From: Pseudomonas sp. SST3
Lineage (GTDB): Bacteria; Pseudomonadota; Gammaproteobacteria; Pseudomonadales; Pseudomonadaceae
Direction of reading: 5' to 3'
NCBI RefSeq assembly: GCF_003325755.1
Contig: NZ_QORI02000007.1
Span: 124,001-188,000 of the forward strand
Length of the DNA stretch: 64,000 bases
Part shown: one piece after another, positions 18,576-27,340 of the stretch
Numbering within the stretch: position 1 is the first letter of the stretch
Layout of the letters: the number at the start of each line of letters is the position of its first letter
Made by a program: the position numbers and the translations under genes
The notes under the pieces: generated by a model
What the model saw: the letters and a program-made list of their open reading frames with translations, nothing else
What the model was told of the DNA's origin: nothing
Database searches by the model: none

Positions 18576-19293
18576 CTTGCTTCCGCTGATGGTCTCTGCG
18601 CTGGTACTCGGCCTGCTGGGCGGCGGGCACTGCCTGGGCATGTGCGGCGGCTTGATGGGCGCGCTGACGATGGCGATTCCGCAGGACCAGCGCGGCAAAC
18701 GGTTGCGATTGCTGATCGCCTATAACCTCGGTCGGGTGCTCAGTTATGCCAGCGCGGGCCTACTCATCGGGCTAGCCGGTTGGGCGGTCGCCAACAGCCC
18801 AGCAGCTATGGCGCTGCGTGTCGTAGCGGCGCTGCTGCTGATCAGCATGGGACTTTATCTGGCCGGCTGGTGGAGCGGCTTGACACGAGTCGAGGCGTTG
18901 GGACGGGGACTGTGGCGTCATATTCAGCCATTCGCCAGCCGGCTCATGCCGGTCCGGAGCGTACCCCGCGCTCTGTTGCTCGGCGCGCTCTGGGGCTGGC
19001 TTCCCTGCGGTCTGGTCTACAGCACCCTGCTCTGGGCTGCGAGCCAGGGCGACGCGCTCGACAGCGCGCTGCTGATGCTAGCGTTCGGTATTGGCACCTG
19101 GCCCGTACTGCTGGCAACCGGCCTGGCGGCCGAGCGGCTAACCGCCGTGCTGCGTAAACGCGGCGTACGGGTACTTGGCGGGGTGACAGTCATCCTGTTC
19201 GGTGTCTGGACGCTCCCTGGGCCCCATCAGCAGTGGCTGATGGGGCATGGCAGTGGTCCAGCTCAGCAGCAACCGGCGCATCTTCACCACTGA
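18568..19293 (+). CDS. TauE/UreH-like membrane protein linked to cbb3 assembly
   Basis: About 241-residue polytopic membrane protein of the sulfite-exporter TauE/SafE or UreH-like family. The first helix contains GLLGGGHCLGMCGGLMGAL, the metal-binding-like signature of the group that adjoins ccoS in many cbb3-containing bacteria. Its exact role is unsettled; copper delivery is the usual suggestion. I chose the GTG at 18568 (VADLLPLMVSALV), inside the end of ccoS, because the frame upstream lies in ccoS. An ATG at 18589 is the alternative. Confidence 0.85.
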   Translation: MADLLPLMVSALVLGLLGGGHCLGMCGGLMGALTMAIPQDQRGKRLRLLIAYNLGRVLSYASAGLLIGLAGWAVANSPAAMALRVVAALLLISMGLYLAGWWSGLTRVEALGRGLWRHIQPFASRLMPVRSVPRALLLGALWGWLPCGLVYSTLLWAASQGDALDSALLMLAFGIGTWPVLLATGLAAERLTAVLRKRGVRVLGGVTVILFGVWTLPGPHQQWLMGHGSGPAQQQPAHLHH

Positions 19294-19350
19294 AAAACCG
19301 CAAGCAGGTAGCAGCTCCCGGCAAGCTCCGGCTTTAACACCATGTGTTTG

Positions 19351-20178
19351 TCAGGGCTCTTTCGGCAATTGACGCTTATGCGCTGATTTGTCGTAGGTTT
19401 CGACGATGATGCGGGCCGCTTCATCAGGTATCGACCGACCCTGCAGGAAGGCATCGATATTCTGGTAGGTCACGCCATGCGCCTCCTCGTCCGGCTTGCC
19501 TGGAGAAAGCTCCTCGAGATCGGCCGTTGGAATCTTCTTCACCAGCTGATCGGGTGCCCCCAACGCGGCGGCCAGCTCACGCACCTGATGCTTGACCAGG
19601 CCAGCCAGGGGTGTCAGATCGCAGGCGCCGTCGCCGAATTTGGTAAAGAACCCCATTACCGCTTCGGCCGCATGATCGGTGCCGATAACCAGCCCCTGCC
19701 GAGCGTTGGCAATGGTGTACTGAGCCACCATACGCATCCGCGCCTTGGTGTTTCCAAGCACGAAATCCCGTTTCGCTGGTGTCAATGCTTCCAGCGCCTC
19801 GGTAGCACGTGACAGCCCTTGCACGGCGGCACCTATATTGACGGTATGGCATTCATCCGGCTTGATCGTATCGACCGCCAACTGGGCCTCGTCCTCGTCA
19901 TGCTGCACCTGATACGGCAGACGAACTGCAATGAAGCGGTAGTCGTCGCCCTCTCCGGCTGCGCGCATCCCTTCGACCGCTCGCTGTGCGAGCAAGCCGG
20001 CAGTGGTCGAGTCGACACCACCGCTGATGCCCAAAACGAGGGTTTTCAGGCCGGATTCGCGCAGACACGCCTGGATAAAGGCGACTCGCCGGTCTATCTC
20101 CGCCTGTACAGCGGCAGGATCGTCGAAGGGCTGGCAAACATGGAGTGCGGCAGCGATCTCTAGCTGGCGGCTGTGCAT
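19351..20178 (-). CDS. nadE: NH3-dependent NAD+ synthetase
   Basis: 275-residue ammonia-dependent NAD synthetase, the last step of NAD biosynthesis (deamido-NAD + ATP + NH3). The PP-loop [10 protein letters not shown] (about residues 51-60) binds [25 protein letters not shown] is the conserved core. There is no N-terminal glutaminase domain, so it is the short bacterial type. An AGGAGAA ribosome site supports the ATG at 20178. It converges on the ccoS-linked gene and diverges from hemN. In PAO1 I recall nadE elsewhere, so its place here looks like a local difference. Confidence 0.96.
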   Translation of the reverse strand: MHSRQLEIAAALHVCQPFDDPAAVQAEIDRRVAFIQACLRESGLKTLVLGISGGVDSTTAGLLAQRAVEGMRAAGEGDDYRFIAVRLPYQVQHDEDEAQLAVDTIKPDECHTVNIGAAVQGLSRATEALEALTPAKRDFVLGNTKARMRMVAQYTIANARQGLVIGTDHAAEAVMGFFTKFGDGACDLTPLAGLVKHQVRELAAALGAPDQLVKKIPTADLEELSPGKPDEEAHGVTYQNIDAFLQGRSIPDEAARIIVETYDKSAHKRQLPKEP

Positions 20179-20306
20179 GAACTTCTCCTGTGCGGAAGGA
20201 ACGATTCGGCTGGGGCTCCCAGTTTGACTAATCCGACCACACTTCCGCGAATAAATCTCCCTTTCCTGACACCGATGCCCGCGTTGGTCGCAGCGTCAAG
20301 ACTCAC

Positions 20307-20348
20307 TTGATACAGGTCAAGTCTAGTCGGTCCTCCCCCCCCTAGAAT
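20307..20348 (+). promoter_or_regulatory. Anr-activated promoter of hemN
   Basis: TTGAT-ACAG-GTCAA at 20307-20320 is a near-perfect Anr/Fnr box centred at 20313.5. A -10 element TAGAAT lies at 20343-20348. That predicts a start near 20355, putting the box at -41.5, the classic class II activator position. The hemN ATG is about 25 nt further on. The divergent nadE promoter shares this gap. Confidence 0.88.
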
Positions 20349-20379
20349 CCCGTCACTGCACTTAACCCGAGAACGTACG

Positions 20380-21759
20380 ATGCTCGACGCCATTCGCTGG
20401 GATGCCGACCTGATCCGTCGCTACGATCAGGCTGAGCCACGCTATTGGTCCTATCCGACGGCTCTCCAGTTCGGCAGCCTGGGTTCCTTCGATCTGCTGC
20501 ATGCACTGCGTCGAAGCCGGCAGGCCAGTCGTCCGCTTTCGCTGTATGTTCATCTGCCATTCTGCGCGAGTGCCTGCTATCACTGCCGTCGCAACAAGGT
20601 CATTACCGAGAATCGGGGGCGCGCACAGCCCTACCTGGAGCGTCTGGCGAGGGAGATCGAGCTGACTGCCTGCCATCTCGGAGCTGACCAGGTGGTCGAG
20701 CAGTTGCACTTCGGTGGCGGCACACCGACCTTTCTTGGTCATGACGAGCTGCGAAGGCTAATGGCTCATTTGCGCAAGCATTTCACGCTTCAAGACGACG
20801 ATCACGCTGACTTCAGCATCGAGATCGATCCTCGCGAGGCAGACTGGCCGACGATGGGTCTGTTGCGCGAGCTTGGCTTCAACCAAGTCAGTATCTGCCT
20901 GCCGGACCTGGATCCGGGCGTGCAACGGGCGATCAATCGAGTGCAGACGCTTGAACAGACCCAGACGGTCATCGAGGCCGCCCGCACCCTGCAGTACCGT
21001 ACGATCGACGTCGATCTGCTTTATGGACTACCGCTGCAGACTCCCGAAGCTTTCGCACGGACGTTAGACGCAATCATAGCCCTGCAACCGGACCGAATAT
21101 CCGTTTCGGGCTATGACCACTTACCTGAGCGGCACATGGCACAACGACGTATCAGGCAAGCCGATCTCCCCACTCCAGCCGACAGACTCGCAATGCTGCA
21201 ACACGGCGTGGAGCAACTGACCCGCTCCGGCTACCGTTATATCGGCATGGATGACTTCGCCCTGCCTGACGACGAGCTGGCAATGGCACAGGAAGACGGA
21301 CGGCTGCAGCGCAACTTTCAAGGCTATACCACTCATGGCCATTGCGACCTGATCGGCCTGGGTGTTTCGGCGACCAGTCAGGTCGGCGACCTGTACTGCC
21401 AGAACAGCAGCGACGTCACCGCCTATCAGCAGTCGCTGGGTCAGGACCAGCTTGCTACGGTTCGCGGGATGCGATGCAACGAAGATGATCAGATCAGACG
21501 CAGGATAATTCAGGCCCTGACATGTGATTTCGAGCTACGTTTCGATGAACTCGAAAAAGAGTACGGGATCCGTTTCAGGAGCTATTTCGAACAGAGCTGG
21601 CCTGCCTTGGAACAGTTGGCTGCCGAGGGGGTTATCCAACTGAAGGAAAATCTCATCAGCATCCTGCCGGCCGGACGCCTGTTGGCACATCTGGTCTGCA
21701 TGTCGTTCGACCGCTACATACCCGAGCACTCCAATCCGTACTCATCCTGCGCAAACTGA
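20380..21759 (+). CDS. hemN: Oxygen-independent coproporphyrinogen III oxidase HemN (divergent)
   Basis: 459-residue radical-SAM enzyme for anaerobic decarboxylation of coproporphyrinogen III. The radical-SAM cysteines appear as FCASACYHC (about residues 62-69). The usual fourth cysteine two residues later (YFCGC in E. coli) is arginine here (YHCRRN). GGGTPT, RNFQGYTTHGHCDLIGLGVSA and DLYCQN are typical of true HemN rather than HemW. The C-terminus ends in NPYSSCAN instead of the more common RFSRVI-like ending. Some positions differ from canonical HemN (SICLPDLDPG, SVSGYDHLPER), so it may be a diverged paralogue. It lies next to anr and has an Anr box. Confidence 0.88.
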   Translation: MLDAIRWDADLIRRYDQAEPRYWSYPTALQFGSLGSFDLLHALRRSRQASRPLSLYVHLPFCASACYHCRRNKVITENRGRAQPYLERLAREIELTACHLGADQVVEQLHFGGGTPTFLGHDELRRLMAHLRKHFTLQDDDHADFSIEIDPREADWPTMGLLRELGFNQVSICLPDLDPGVQRAINRVQTLEQTQTVIEAARTLQYRTIDVDLLYGLPLQTPEAFARTLDAIIALQPDRISVSGYDHLPERHMAQRRIRQADLPTPADRLAMLQHGVEQLTRSGYRYIGMDDFALPDDELAMAQEDGRLQRNFQGYTTHGHCDLIGLGVSATSQVGDLYCQNSSDVTAYQQSLGQDQLATVRGMRCNEDDQIRRRIIQALTCDFELRFDELEKEYGIRFRSYFEQSWPALEQLAAEGVIQLKENLISILPAGRLLAHLVCMSFDRYIPEHSNPYSSCAN

Positions 21760-21863
21760 GCAAGGCGCTGGTCAACCCGACCTGCGACCGTGTGTGCCAA
21801 TTGGCCTATGAAGGCTCCCTGAGGTAATCTTGCACGTCCCGTAAGGTTTTTCAGGAACCACCT

Positions 21864-22598
21864 ATGTCCGAGTCGATCAAGGTCCGCAAGCAGCCGCAAG
21901 CGCATTGCAAGGACTGCAGCCTGTCTGGCCTTTGTCTGCCGCTTTCGTTGAACCTGCAGGACATGGAAGCGCTGGATGAGATCGTCAAGCGGGGTCGTCC
22001 TCTGAAGAAGGGGGAAATGCTGTTCCGTCAAGGTGACGTATTCAGCTCCGTGTTTGCCATCCGCTCGGGGGCCTTGCGCACTTTCAGCGTTACCGATGCT
22101 GGAGAAGAGCAGATCACGGGCTTCCATCTGCCCAGCGAGCTGGTCGGGCTTTCCGGCATGGACACCGAAACCTATCCGGTATCCGCACAAGCGCTGGAAA
22201 CCACTTCGGTCTGCGAAATACCCTTCGATCGCCTAGATGAGCTCAGCGTACTGCTGCCTCAATTGCGCCGCCAGCTGATGCGCATCATGAGTCGCGAAAT
22301 CCGTGATGATCAGCAAATGATGATGCTGCTCTCGAAGAAGACAGCCGATGAGCGCATCGCGACTTTTCTGGTTAACCTTTCGGCGCGCTTCAGCGCGCGC
22401 GGCTTCTCTGCCAACCAGTTTCGCCTACCCATGTCTCGCAATGAAATCGGCAGCTATCTGGGCCTCGCGGTCGAGACAGTGTCCCGTGTATTTACTCGCT
22501 GCCAGGCGAACGGCCTGCTAGAAGCCGAGGGTAAGGAAGTGCGCATCCTCGATTCCATTCGCCTATGCGCCCTTGCGGGCGGAAACATGGACGCCTGA
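21864..22598 (+). CDS. anr: Anr, Fnr-family oxygen-sensing transcription regulator
   Basis: 244-residue CRP/FNR-family activator. The N-terminal cysteines [11 protein letters not shown] and a fourth in [10 protein letters not shown] match the [4Fe-4S] ligands of Fnr/Anr. A cyclic-nucleotide-type beta barrel and dimer helix follow, then a helix-turn-helix with [21 protein letters not shown] whose E--SR pattern reads the TTGAT half-site. It would activate hemN and the first cco operon when oxygen is low. Two good target boxes lie in this window; I saw none in its own 104-nt upstream gap. Confidence 0.97.
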   Translation: MSESIKVRKQPQAHCKDCSLSGLCLPLSLNLQDMEALDEIVKRGRPLKKGEMLFRQGDVFSSVFAIRSGALRTFSVTDAGEEQITGFHLPSELVGLSGMDTETYPVSAQALETTSVCEIPFDRLDELSVLLPQLRRQLMRIMSREIRDDQQMMMLLSKKTADERIATFLVNLSARFSARGFSANQFRLPMSRNEIGSYLGLAVETVSRVFTRCQANGLLEAEGKEVRILDSIRLCALAGGNMDA

Positions 22599-22614
22599 CG
22601 CGCCCGGAGCCCGT

Positions 22615-23163
22615 ATGATTTTCGATGAGTTTTCCATCAAGAAGCTGATTCGCCCGGTCCCGGACTTTCCCAAGCCAGGCGTAGTGTTCCGAGACATCAC
22701 GCCACTGCTGCAATCGCCAAAAGCCCTGCGCATGGTGGCGGACAGCCTGATCCAGCGCTATGTCGAGACCAATTTCAGCCACGTTGGCGCGCTGGATGCT
22801 CGTGGTTTCATAATCGGCTCGATAATCGCCTACGAACTGAACAGACCGCTGATTCTGTTCCGCAAGAAAGGAAAACTTCCAGCCGACGTGCTGGCCGCCT
22901 CTTATAACACCGAGTACGGCGAAGCCTTTCTTGAAGTCCACGCAGACAGCCTTTGCGAAGGCGATTCGGTACTGCTGCTGGACGACCTGATCGCAACCGG
23001 TGGCACATTGGTGGCCGCCGCGCAGCTGGTTCGCCGCATGGGCGCGCAGATTCATGAAGCCGCTGCGATCATCGATCTGCCCGAGCTGGGGGGTTCACGC
23101 AAACTGCAAGACATGGGAATCCCCACCTTCACGCTCACGGCGTTCGAGCTGAACGAGCGCTAG
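22615..23163 (+). CDS. apt: Adenine phosphoribosyltransferase
   Basis: 182-residue purine salvage enzyme converting adenine and PRPP to AMP. The PRPP-binding loop [13 protein letters not shown] is plain, and [18 protein letters not shown] is the conserved N-terminal signature. The ATG at 22615 has CGGAG in front. An upstream in-frame codon at 22573 lies inside anr and is unlikely. It follows anr by 16 nt, as in PAO1. Confidence 0.97.
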   Translation: MIFDEFSIKKLIRPVPDFPKPGVVFRDITPLLQSPKALRMVADSLIQRYVETNFSHVGALDARGFIIGSIIAYELNRPLILFRKKGKLPADVLAASYNTEYGEAFLEVHADSLCEGDSVLLLDDLIATGGTLVAAAQLVRRMGAQIHEAAAIIDLPELGGSRKLQDMGIPTFTLTAFELNER

Positions 23164-23165
23164 TC

Positions 23166-23783
23166 GTGTTCCGCAAGACTTCGATAGCCACCCGCTGTGC
23201 AGCGCTACTGGGCCTGCTTGTTTGCAGCTCGATTTCGCATGCGCTCGATCGCAACGCCCTGCTTGATGAAGCTAATCTGCTGCTTCTGCCGCGCGAGCGG
23301 CAGTTACCGAATGTGGAACTGGTAAATGAGCAGGGTGAGGTCACCAGTACCGATGCTCTGCGCGGCCGCTGGCATCTCCTGTTCTTCGGATTCACGGCGT
23401 GCCCGGACGTTTGCCCTACCACCCTGAGCGATATGCGCCGGCTGTTCGGCCAGTTACCACAGGAGGCTCGCGACCAACTCCAGCTGGTGCTGGTCAGCGC
23501 CGATCCGGCGCGCGACACGCCCGAAGCGCTGCGCACTTACCTGGGTTATTACCGAGCGGGCTTCAAGGGATTAACGGGCGATATGGCGCAACTGCAAAAA
23601 CTGTCCAGAGCGCTGGGCCTTCCTTTCGTCCCGGCAATGGAAACCGAGGGCGAATACAGCGTCAGCCACAGCGGAAATCTGGCGATCATCGGTCCCGATG
23701 GAAGTCTTCGCGGCCATATCCGCGCCCCGCTCAAACTCGATGGGTTGCGCCTGGCCTTGCCTCAGTTAATCGAAGCCGAGTGA
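23166..23783 (+). CDS. SCO1/SenC/PrrC-type copper chaperone
   Basis: 205-residue exported thioredoxin-fold protein. It has a signal sequence (ATRCAALLGLLVCSSISHA) and the copper-binding CPDVC motif in FGFTACPDVCPTT, with the partner histidine in EYSVSHSGN. Sco proteins deliver copper or reduce cysteines during oxidase assembly, which suits the nearby cco genes. It starts with GTG 2 nt after the apt stop, so the two are probably co-transcribed. It converges on the ABC operon with an 18-nt gap. Confidence 0.9.
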   Translation: MFRKTSIATRCAALLGLLVCSSISHALDRNALLDEANLLLLPRERQLPNVELVNEQGEVTSTDALRGRWHLLFFGFTACPDVCPTTLSDMRRLFGQLPQEARDQLQLVLVSADPARDTPEALRTYLGYYRAGFKGLTGDMAQLQKLSRALGLPFVPAMETEGEYSVSHSGNLAIIGPDGSLRGHIRAPLKLDGLRLALPQLIEAE

Positions 23784-23801
23784 GATCCTTCCAGACAATC
23801 G

Positions 23802-24506
23802 CTAATGACAATCCAAGGTATCAGCGAGCACATAGGCCTGGAAGGCGACTTCATCGATCCAATACTGAGTGATTTCAGCCCGCGTCCTCTGGCCCTGATC
23901 ACTGGCCATGATCTGCTCGATTTGCTGCTGCAGTACCGCGTCTTCCGCCTTGATTCGCAGCGTAACAGTGGCTTGTTCCAACACGGGCAGCAGCCGGTTG
24001 TAGCGACGCCACTCGGGCAGAGCGGCGATCTGCTCCAGCAGCAGGCGATCATCCACCACCGCCTGGCATTCGCCGAGTTTCAGTCCGATCAGCGCTTGTG
24101 CTGCACTGGGATAGACGCGAGCAATGCCGCCAAAGCGAGACACGACGATAACTGAATGAGAGCTTTCCGCCGTGACGCAGAATGGCTTGCCCGCTAGGTC
24201 CGCCCAGTCAGCAGGGCCCGCTTCAGCTGCTGTTAGCGCCCCGATATCGCTGGAGTAATAGGCAGGGCCCGATGCAACCGCACCGATACGCAGATCAGTT
24301 TGTGTGGGCCTGTCGACCAACGCAATATCGCGCCCCAGCGCCTCAGCCAGACCGGCCAGCCAAGAGGCTTCGAATCCCTCGGTAACCGACCCCGCTTCCG
24401 CCGCTTTCAGCGGTCGATAATCGCCGACCGGCACTGCGTTCAGAGGCGCTGCCAGCGCACTGACCGGGATTGTCAGCACAAGCATCAGCCGCAGCAGAAA
24501 GGTCAT
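23802..24506 (-). CDS. Second periplasmic solute-binding protein of the ABC operon
   Basis: 234-residue exported protein: signal peptide (LLRLMLVLTIPVSALAAP) followed by a domain resembling family 3 (amino-acid-type) binding proteins, with WADLAGKPFCVTAESSH and LKLGECQAVVDDRLLLEQ. It is the last gene of the operon, 13 nt after the permease. A second binding protein of a different family in one importer operon is unusual. The ligand is unknown; it could also be a periplasmic accessory or sensor. Confidence 0.75.
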   Translation of the reverse strand: MTFLLRLMLVLTIPVSALAAPLNAVPVGDYRPLKAAEAGSVTEGFEASWLAGLAEALGRDIALVDRPTQTDLRIGAVASGPAYYSSDIGALTAAEAGPADWADLAGKPFCVTAESSHSVIVVSRFGGIARVYPSAAQALIGLKLGECQAVVDDRLLLEQIAALPEWRRYNRLLPVLEQATVTLRIKAEDAVLQQQIEQIMASDQGQRTRAEITQYWIDEVAFQAYVLADTLDCH

Positions 24507-24519
24507 CAGCGCGTACCTC

Positions 24520-25293
24520 TCAGATGTATTGGTAGCGAAGCATCCGTTGCTTGAATTTCTCCAGCACCACCTGATCGATCAGAGTTGCGAGGATGGCAAT
24601 CACGAGGATGTTCATCATCACCCCAACCATGTCCGCAATCTCGCCGGAATAGGCCAGAGAACGTCCCAGGCCCTGACCGAAACCGATCAGCATTTCCGCC
24701 GAAATCAGCGCGCGCCAAGCGTTACCGAAGGCCAGCTGTGCACCGGTGATCAGCTCCGGCATGACGGCTGGCAGATAGACGCGCCGCAGCAGCTGCCAAC
24801 GCGATGCACCCATCACCCGGGCCGCAGATACATGGACCGGCTGTACGCTTTCGGTCGCGTTCATCACAGACAGCGCCATCGGAAAGAAAGCGGCCAATGC
24901 AACCACGACTATGATGGGCAGATTGCCGAAACCCATCACGATAAGAAACAGCGGTACCCAAGCGATCGACGGAATCGATTGAAGGATCACGATGGCCGAG
25001 CGCAGAATTTCACGGAAGAAGAACAGCACCCCTCCCACCAAACCAAAACCGATACCAAACAGCAACGCGAAGCTGTAGCCGCTGCCCAGCCGGCTCATGC
25101 TGCCGTACAATCCGTCACGGAACGCAGGTTCCTGAACAGTGGCGAACAGCCGTTCAAAAACTACCGGAATACCTGGCATCAAAAACGCTGGCAGGCTCCA
25201 TGCCGCGATCTGCCATATCAACAAAATGAAAAGAATCGCCAATACCACAGCGAGATACTTCTTCGGGCCGGTAAGACGACGTCCCTGGCTCAT
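24520..25293 (-). CDS. ABC transporter permease, TauC/SsuC type
   Basis: 257-residue inner-membrane permease of the sulfonate/nitrate/taurine (BPD_transp_1) family with about six helices. The EAA-type loop, which contacts the ATPase, is near AARVMGASRWQLLRRVYLPAVMPEL. FLLIVMGFGNLPIIVVVALAAFFPM is a typical core helix pair. Its ATG overlaps the ATPase stop by 4 nt (ATGA), indicating translational coupling. Confidence 0.93.
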   Translation of the reverse strand: MSQGRRLTGPKKYLAVVLAILFILLIWQIAAWSLPAFLMPGIPVVFERLFATVQEPAFRDGLYGSMSRLGSGYSFALLFGIGFGLVGGVLFFFREILRSAIVILQSIPSIAWVPLFLIVMGFGNLPIIVVVALAAFFPMALSVMNATESVQPVHVSAARVMGASRWQLLRRVYLPAVMPELITGAQLAFGNAWRALISAEMLIGFGQGLGRSLAYSGEIADMVGVMMNILVIAILATLIDQVVLEKFKQRMLRYQYI

Positions 25294-26036
25294 TGGTGCC
25301 CTACCTCCGTCTTGATGCCCAACAACCGAAGAATCTCGCGCCGCTCGGCTGCAAATTCGGAAAGATCGTGGCTTTTTTCGCAGTGGGTGAAATTGAAGGT
25401 CTTAAGCACTCGCGCCGGACGTGCGCTGAATACCAGTACGTGATCGGCCAGGTACAACGCCTCGTCAACGTCATGGGTGACCAACAGTACTGTGGGTTGA
25501 TGCTCATCGATCAGCTCACGCAACACATCCTGCAGAGCCATACGCGTCAGCGCATCCAGCGCACCGAAGGGTTCATCGAGCAGCAGCACTTCCGGCTTGG
25601 CGATGAAAGCTCGCGCCAGTGCGGTACGTTGGCGCATACCGCCAGACACCTGATGCGGGTAGTAATGCTCGAAACCATCCAGACTTACCCGGGCGAGCCA
25701 GGCCTTCGCCTGCTCGAACGCATCAGCCTTGGCGACCCCTTGAAGCTCTAACGCCATGGCAACATTGGCCTGTAGCGAAAGCCATGGATACAGAGCGTGC
25801 TCCTGAAAAACCAGGGTACGCCGAGGGCTCGGACCAGGGATCTTCTTGCCGTCGGCAAGCACGCGCCCGGCAGTCGGATTCTCCAATCCGGCGACCAGGT
25901 GCAACAATGTCGACTTACCACAACCTGATGGTCCCACCAGCGCGACCAACTCGCCTTGGGCAAATTCGCCGCTGAAGCCCTTGATGACTTCGAGCTGCCC
26001 GAAATGTTTGTCTACTTCTTCAAACCTGAGCTGCAT
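25290..26036 (-). CDS. ABC transporter ATP-binding protein, TauB/SsuB type
   Basis: 248-residue ABC ATPase. Walker A GPSGCGKST (about residues 35-43), signature VSGGMRQRT, Walker B EVLLLDEPFGALD and the switch histidine in LLVTHDVDEA are present. It belongs to the nitrate/sulfonate/taurine importer subfamily. It follows the main binding-protein gene after about 97 nt containing a strong stem-loop. Confidence 0.94.
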   Translation of the reverse strand: MQLRFEEVDKHFGQLEVIKGFSGEFAQGELVALVGPSGCGKSTLLHLVAGLENPTAGRVLADGKKIPGPSPRRTLVFQEHALYPWLSLQANVAMALELQGVAKADAFEQAKAWLARVSLDGFEHYYPHQVSGGMRQRTALARAFIAKPEVLLLDEPFGALDALTRMALQDVLRELIDEHQPTVLLVTHDVDEALYLADHVLVFSARPARVLKTFNFTHCEKSHDLSEFAAERREILRLLGIKTEVGHQ

Positions 26037-26082
26037 AACGCTTTGAAGACCTCAAGAATCTTGCCCACTGGCGGGCTGAATG

Positions 26083-26112
26083 ACACTGCCCGGCGCTAGG
26101 GCCGGGCAGTGT
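26083..26112 (-). promoter_or_regulatory. 12-bp intercistronic stem-loop inside the ABC operon
   Basis: ACACTGCCCGGC at 26083-26094 is perfectly complementary to 26101-26112 with a 6-nt loop. It lies 21 nt beyond the binding-protein stop, and no T-run follows on the minus strand. Such hairpins often stabilise the upstream binding-protein message so that it is made in excess over the membrane parts. Confidence 0.7.
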
Positions 26113-26133
26113 GTGGAACGATCTGCCGTAGCG

Positions 26134-27126
26134 TTAGAGTTCACGCGCCTGCTGCCAGGACAGATCGAGAATCGCACCTGTATCGAACGGCTTGCCATCG
26201 CGGGTCTTAAGCGAGCCGAGTTCCTGAAGGATATCTGCCAGCTCCTGAATACGTGCCAGGTCGGCATCCCCAAGCTTGGCGCTGAAGGTCTGAGTGGCAA
26301 TGGCTTCTTCGATGACGACTTCGCGAGGTAGCTCGCCACGATGAAGTGTCTTCAGCGTCGGCTCGGCAATGAAGTAATCAGCAATGAGCTTGGCTGCTTC
26401 GCCCGGCTGGTCTTCCAGCAGCGCAATTGCGTCGCGCTGGGCATCCAAGGATTTCCAGACTTCTTCCTTTCGCTTTTCCAGGGTTTCGCCGGAGGTGATC
26501 ACCACCATGCAAGGGAATGGCCAGACCTCGCCGATTTCGTATATCTGCTCCACTGGCGCCACCAGCTGGGCAATCCGGTCATAAGGCTCGAAGAGAAACG
26601 CTGCATCGGCGCGGCCCGAGACGAGAGACTGCACCGCAACCGCCGGGCTGGTACCCATGATGTTCACTTCGCTGGGTGACAACCCGGCGGCCTTCAACGT
26701 GACGCCACGCAGCACCGCATCAGCCGTGCTGCCCTCTTTCTGAGACGCGAGTATTTTGCCTTTCAGGTCGGCAATCTTCTCGATGCCGGTTCCTTCGCGA
26801 GCCACGATGGAGTGATAACCCTGCTGGGCGCCGCCAACGACCTTGAGGTCAGCGCCCTTGGAGGCCCAGGCCACCGCATTGGTGAAGCCGAGGACGCCGG
26901 TATCCAGCTGACCACCGATGATGGCCTTGATCAGATCAGTACCGGAACTGAACTCAACCAGCTCCACATCCAGGCCGTGTTTCTTATAGAACTCGCCCTC
27001 GTAGGCCACCATTGCCTGCGCGTCATCCATGACACGGATGTAACCGACTTTGAATTTTTCCTGTGCTTGAGCAAAAGCACTGAGCAACAACAGGGCGGGT
27101 ACCAGCCAGAGTTTTGCCTTCATCAT
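26134..27126 (-). CDS. ABC transporter substrate-binding protein, SsuA/TauA/NMT1 type
   Basis: About 330-residue exported binding protein. A signal peptide (KLWLVPALLLLSAFAQAQ) precedes KFKVGYIRVMDDAQ, and GTDLIKAIIGGQLDTGVLG is typical of the aliphatic sulfonate/nitrate/thiamine-precursor family. I chose the ATG at 27126 (an adjacent ATG is at 27123) because GAGG lies just upstream; a further ATG at 27147 lacks one. It is the first gene of a four-gene importer operon. The ligand cannot be told from sequence. Confidence 0.88.
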   Translation of the reverse strand: MMKAKLWLVPALLLLSAFAQAQEKFKVGYIRVMDDAQAMVAYEGEFYKKHGLDVELVEFSSGTDLIKAIIGGQLDTGVLGFTNAVAWASKGADLKVVGGAQQGYHSIVAREGTGIEKIADLKGKILASQKEGSTADAVLRGVTLKAAGLSPSEVNIMGTSPAVAVQSLVSGRADAAFLFEPYDRIAQLVAPVEQIYEIGEVWPFPCMVVITSGETLEKRKEEVWKSLDAQRDAIALLEDQPGEAAKLIADYFIAEPTLKTLHRGELPREVVIEEAIATQTFSAKLGDADLARIQELADILQELGSLKTRDGKPFDTGAILDLSWQQAREL

Positions 27127-27153
27127 CGACCTCGAATTTGTCGTCATTGCCAG

Positions 27154-27283
27154 GTTATATAACTAAAAGAAAGCATGTAATAGCTTGGAGTTATAACTCA
27201 TTTCTGGCTTAGAACTTTACACGAAGTTTTTGCTAACCGGCACTGCCTAATAGCCATAAGCCACAAACATGTGGTTATAAATC
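27154..27283. promoter_or_regulatory. AT-rich promoter region with GTTATA palindromes
   Basis: Upstream of the ABC operon, an unusually AT-rich stretch holds the palindromes GTTATATAAC (27154-27163) and GAGTTATAACTC (27188-27199), and a third related GTTATAA (27274-27280). A CCACA-N4-TGTGG repeat lies at 27261-27274. This looks like a promoter with a repeated operator, but no regulator gene is adjacent and the cognate protein is unknown. Confidence 0.4.
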
Positions 27284-27340
27284 AGCAGCTGTTAAGTACC
27301 GTGATCATCGCTCCGCCGTAGTTGTTCTACAGCTTCAGAT

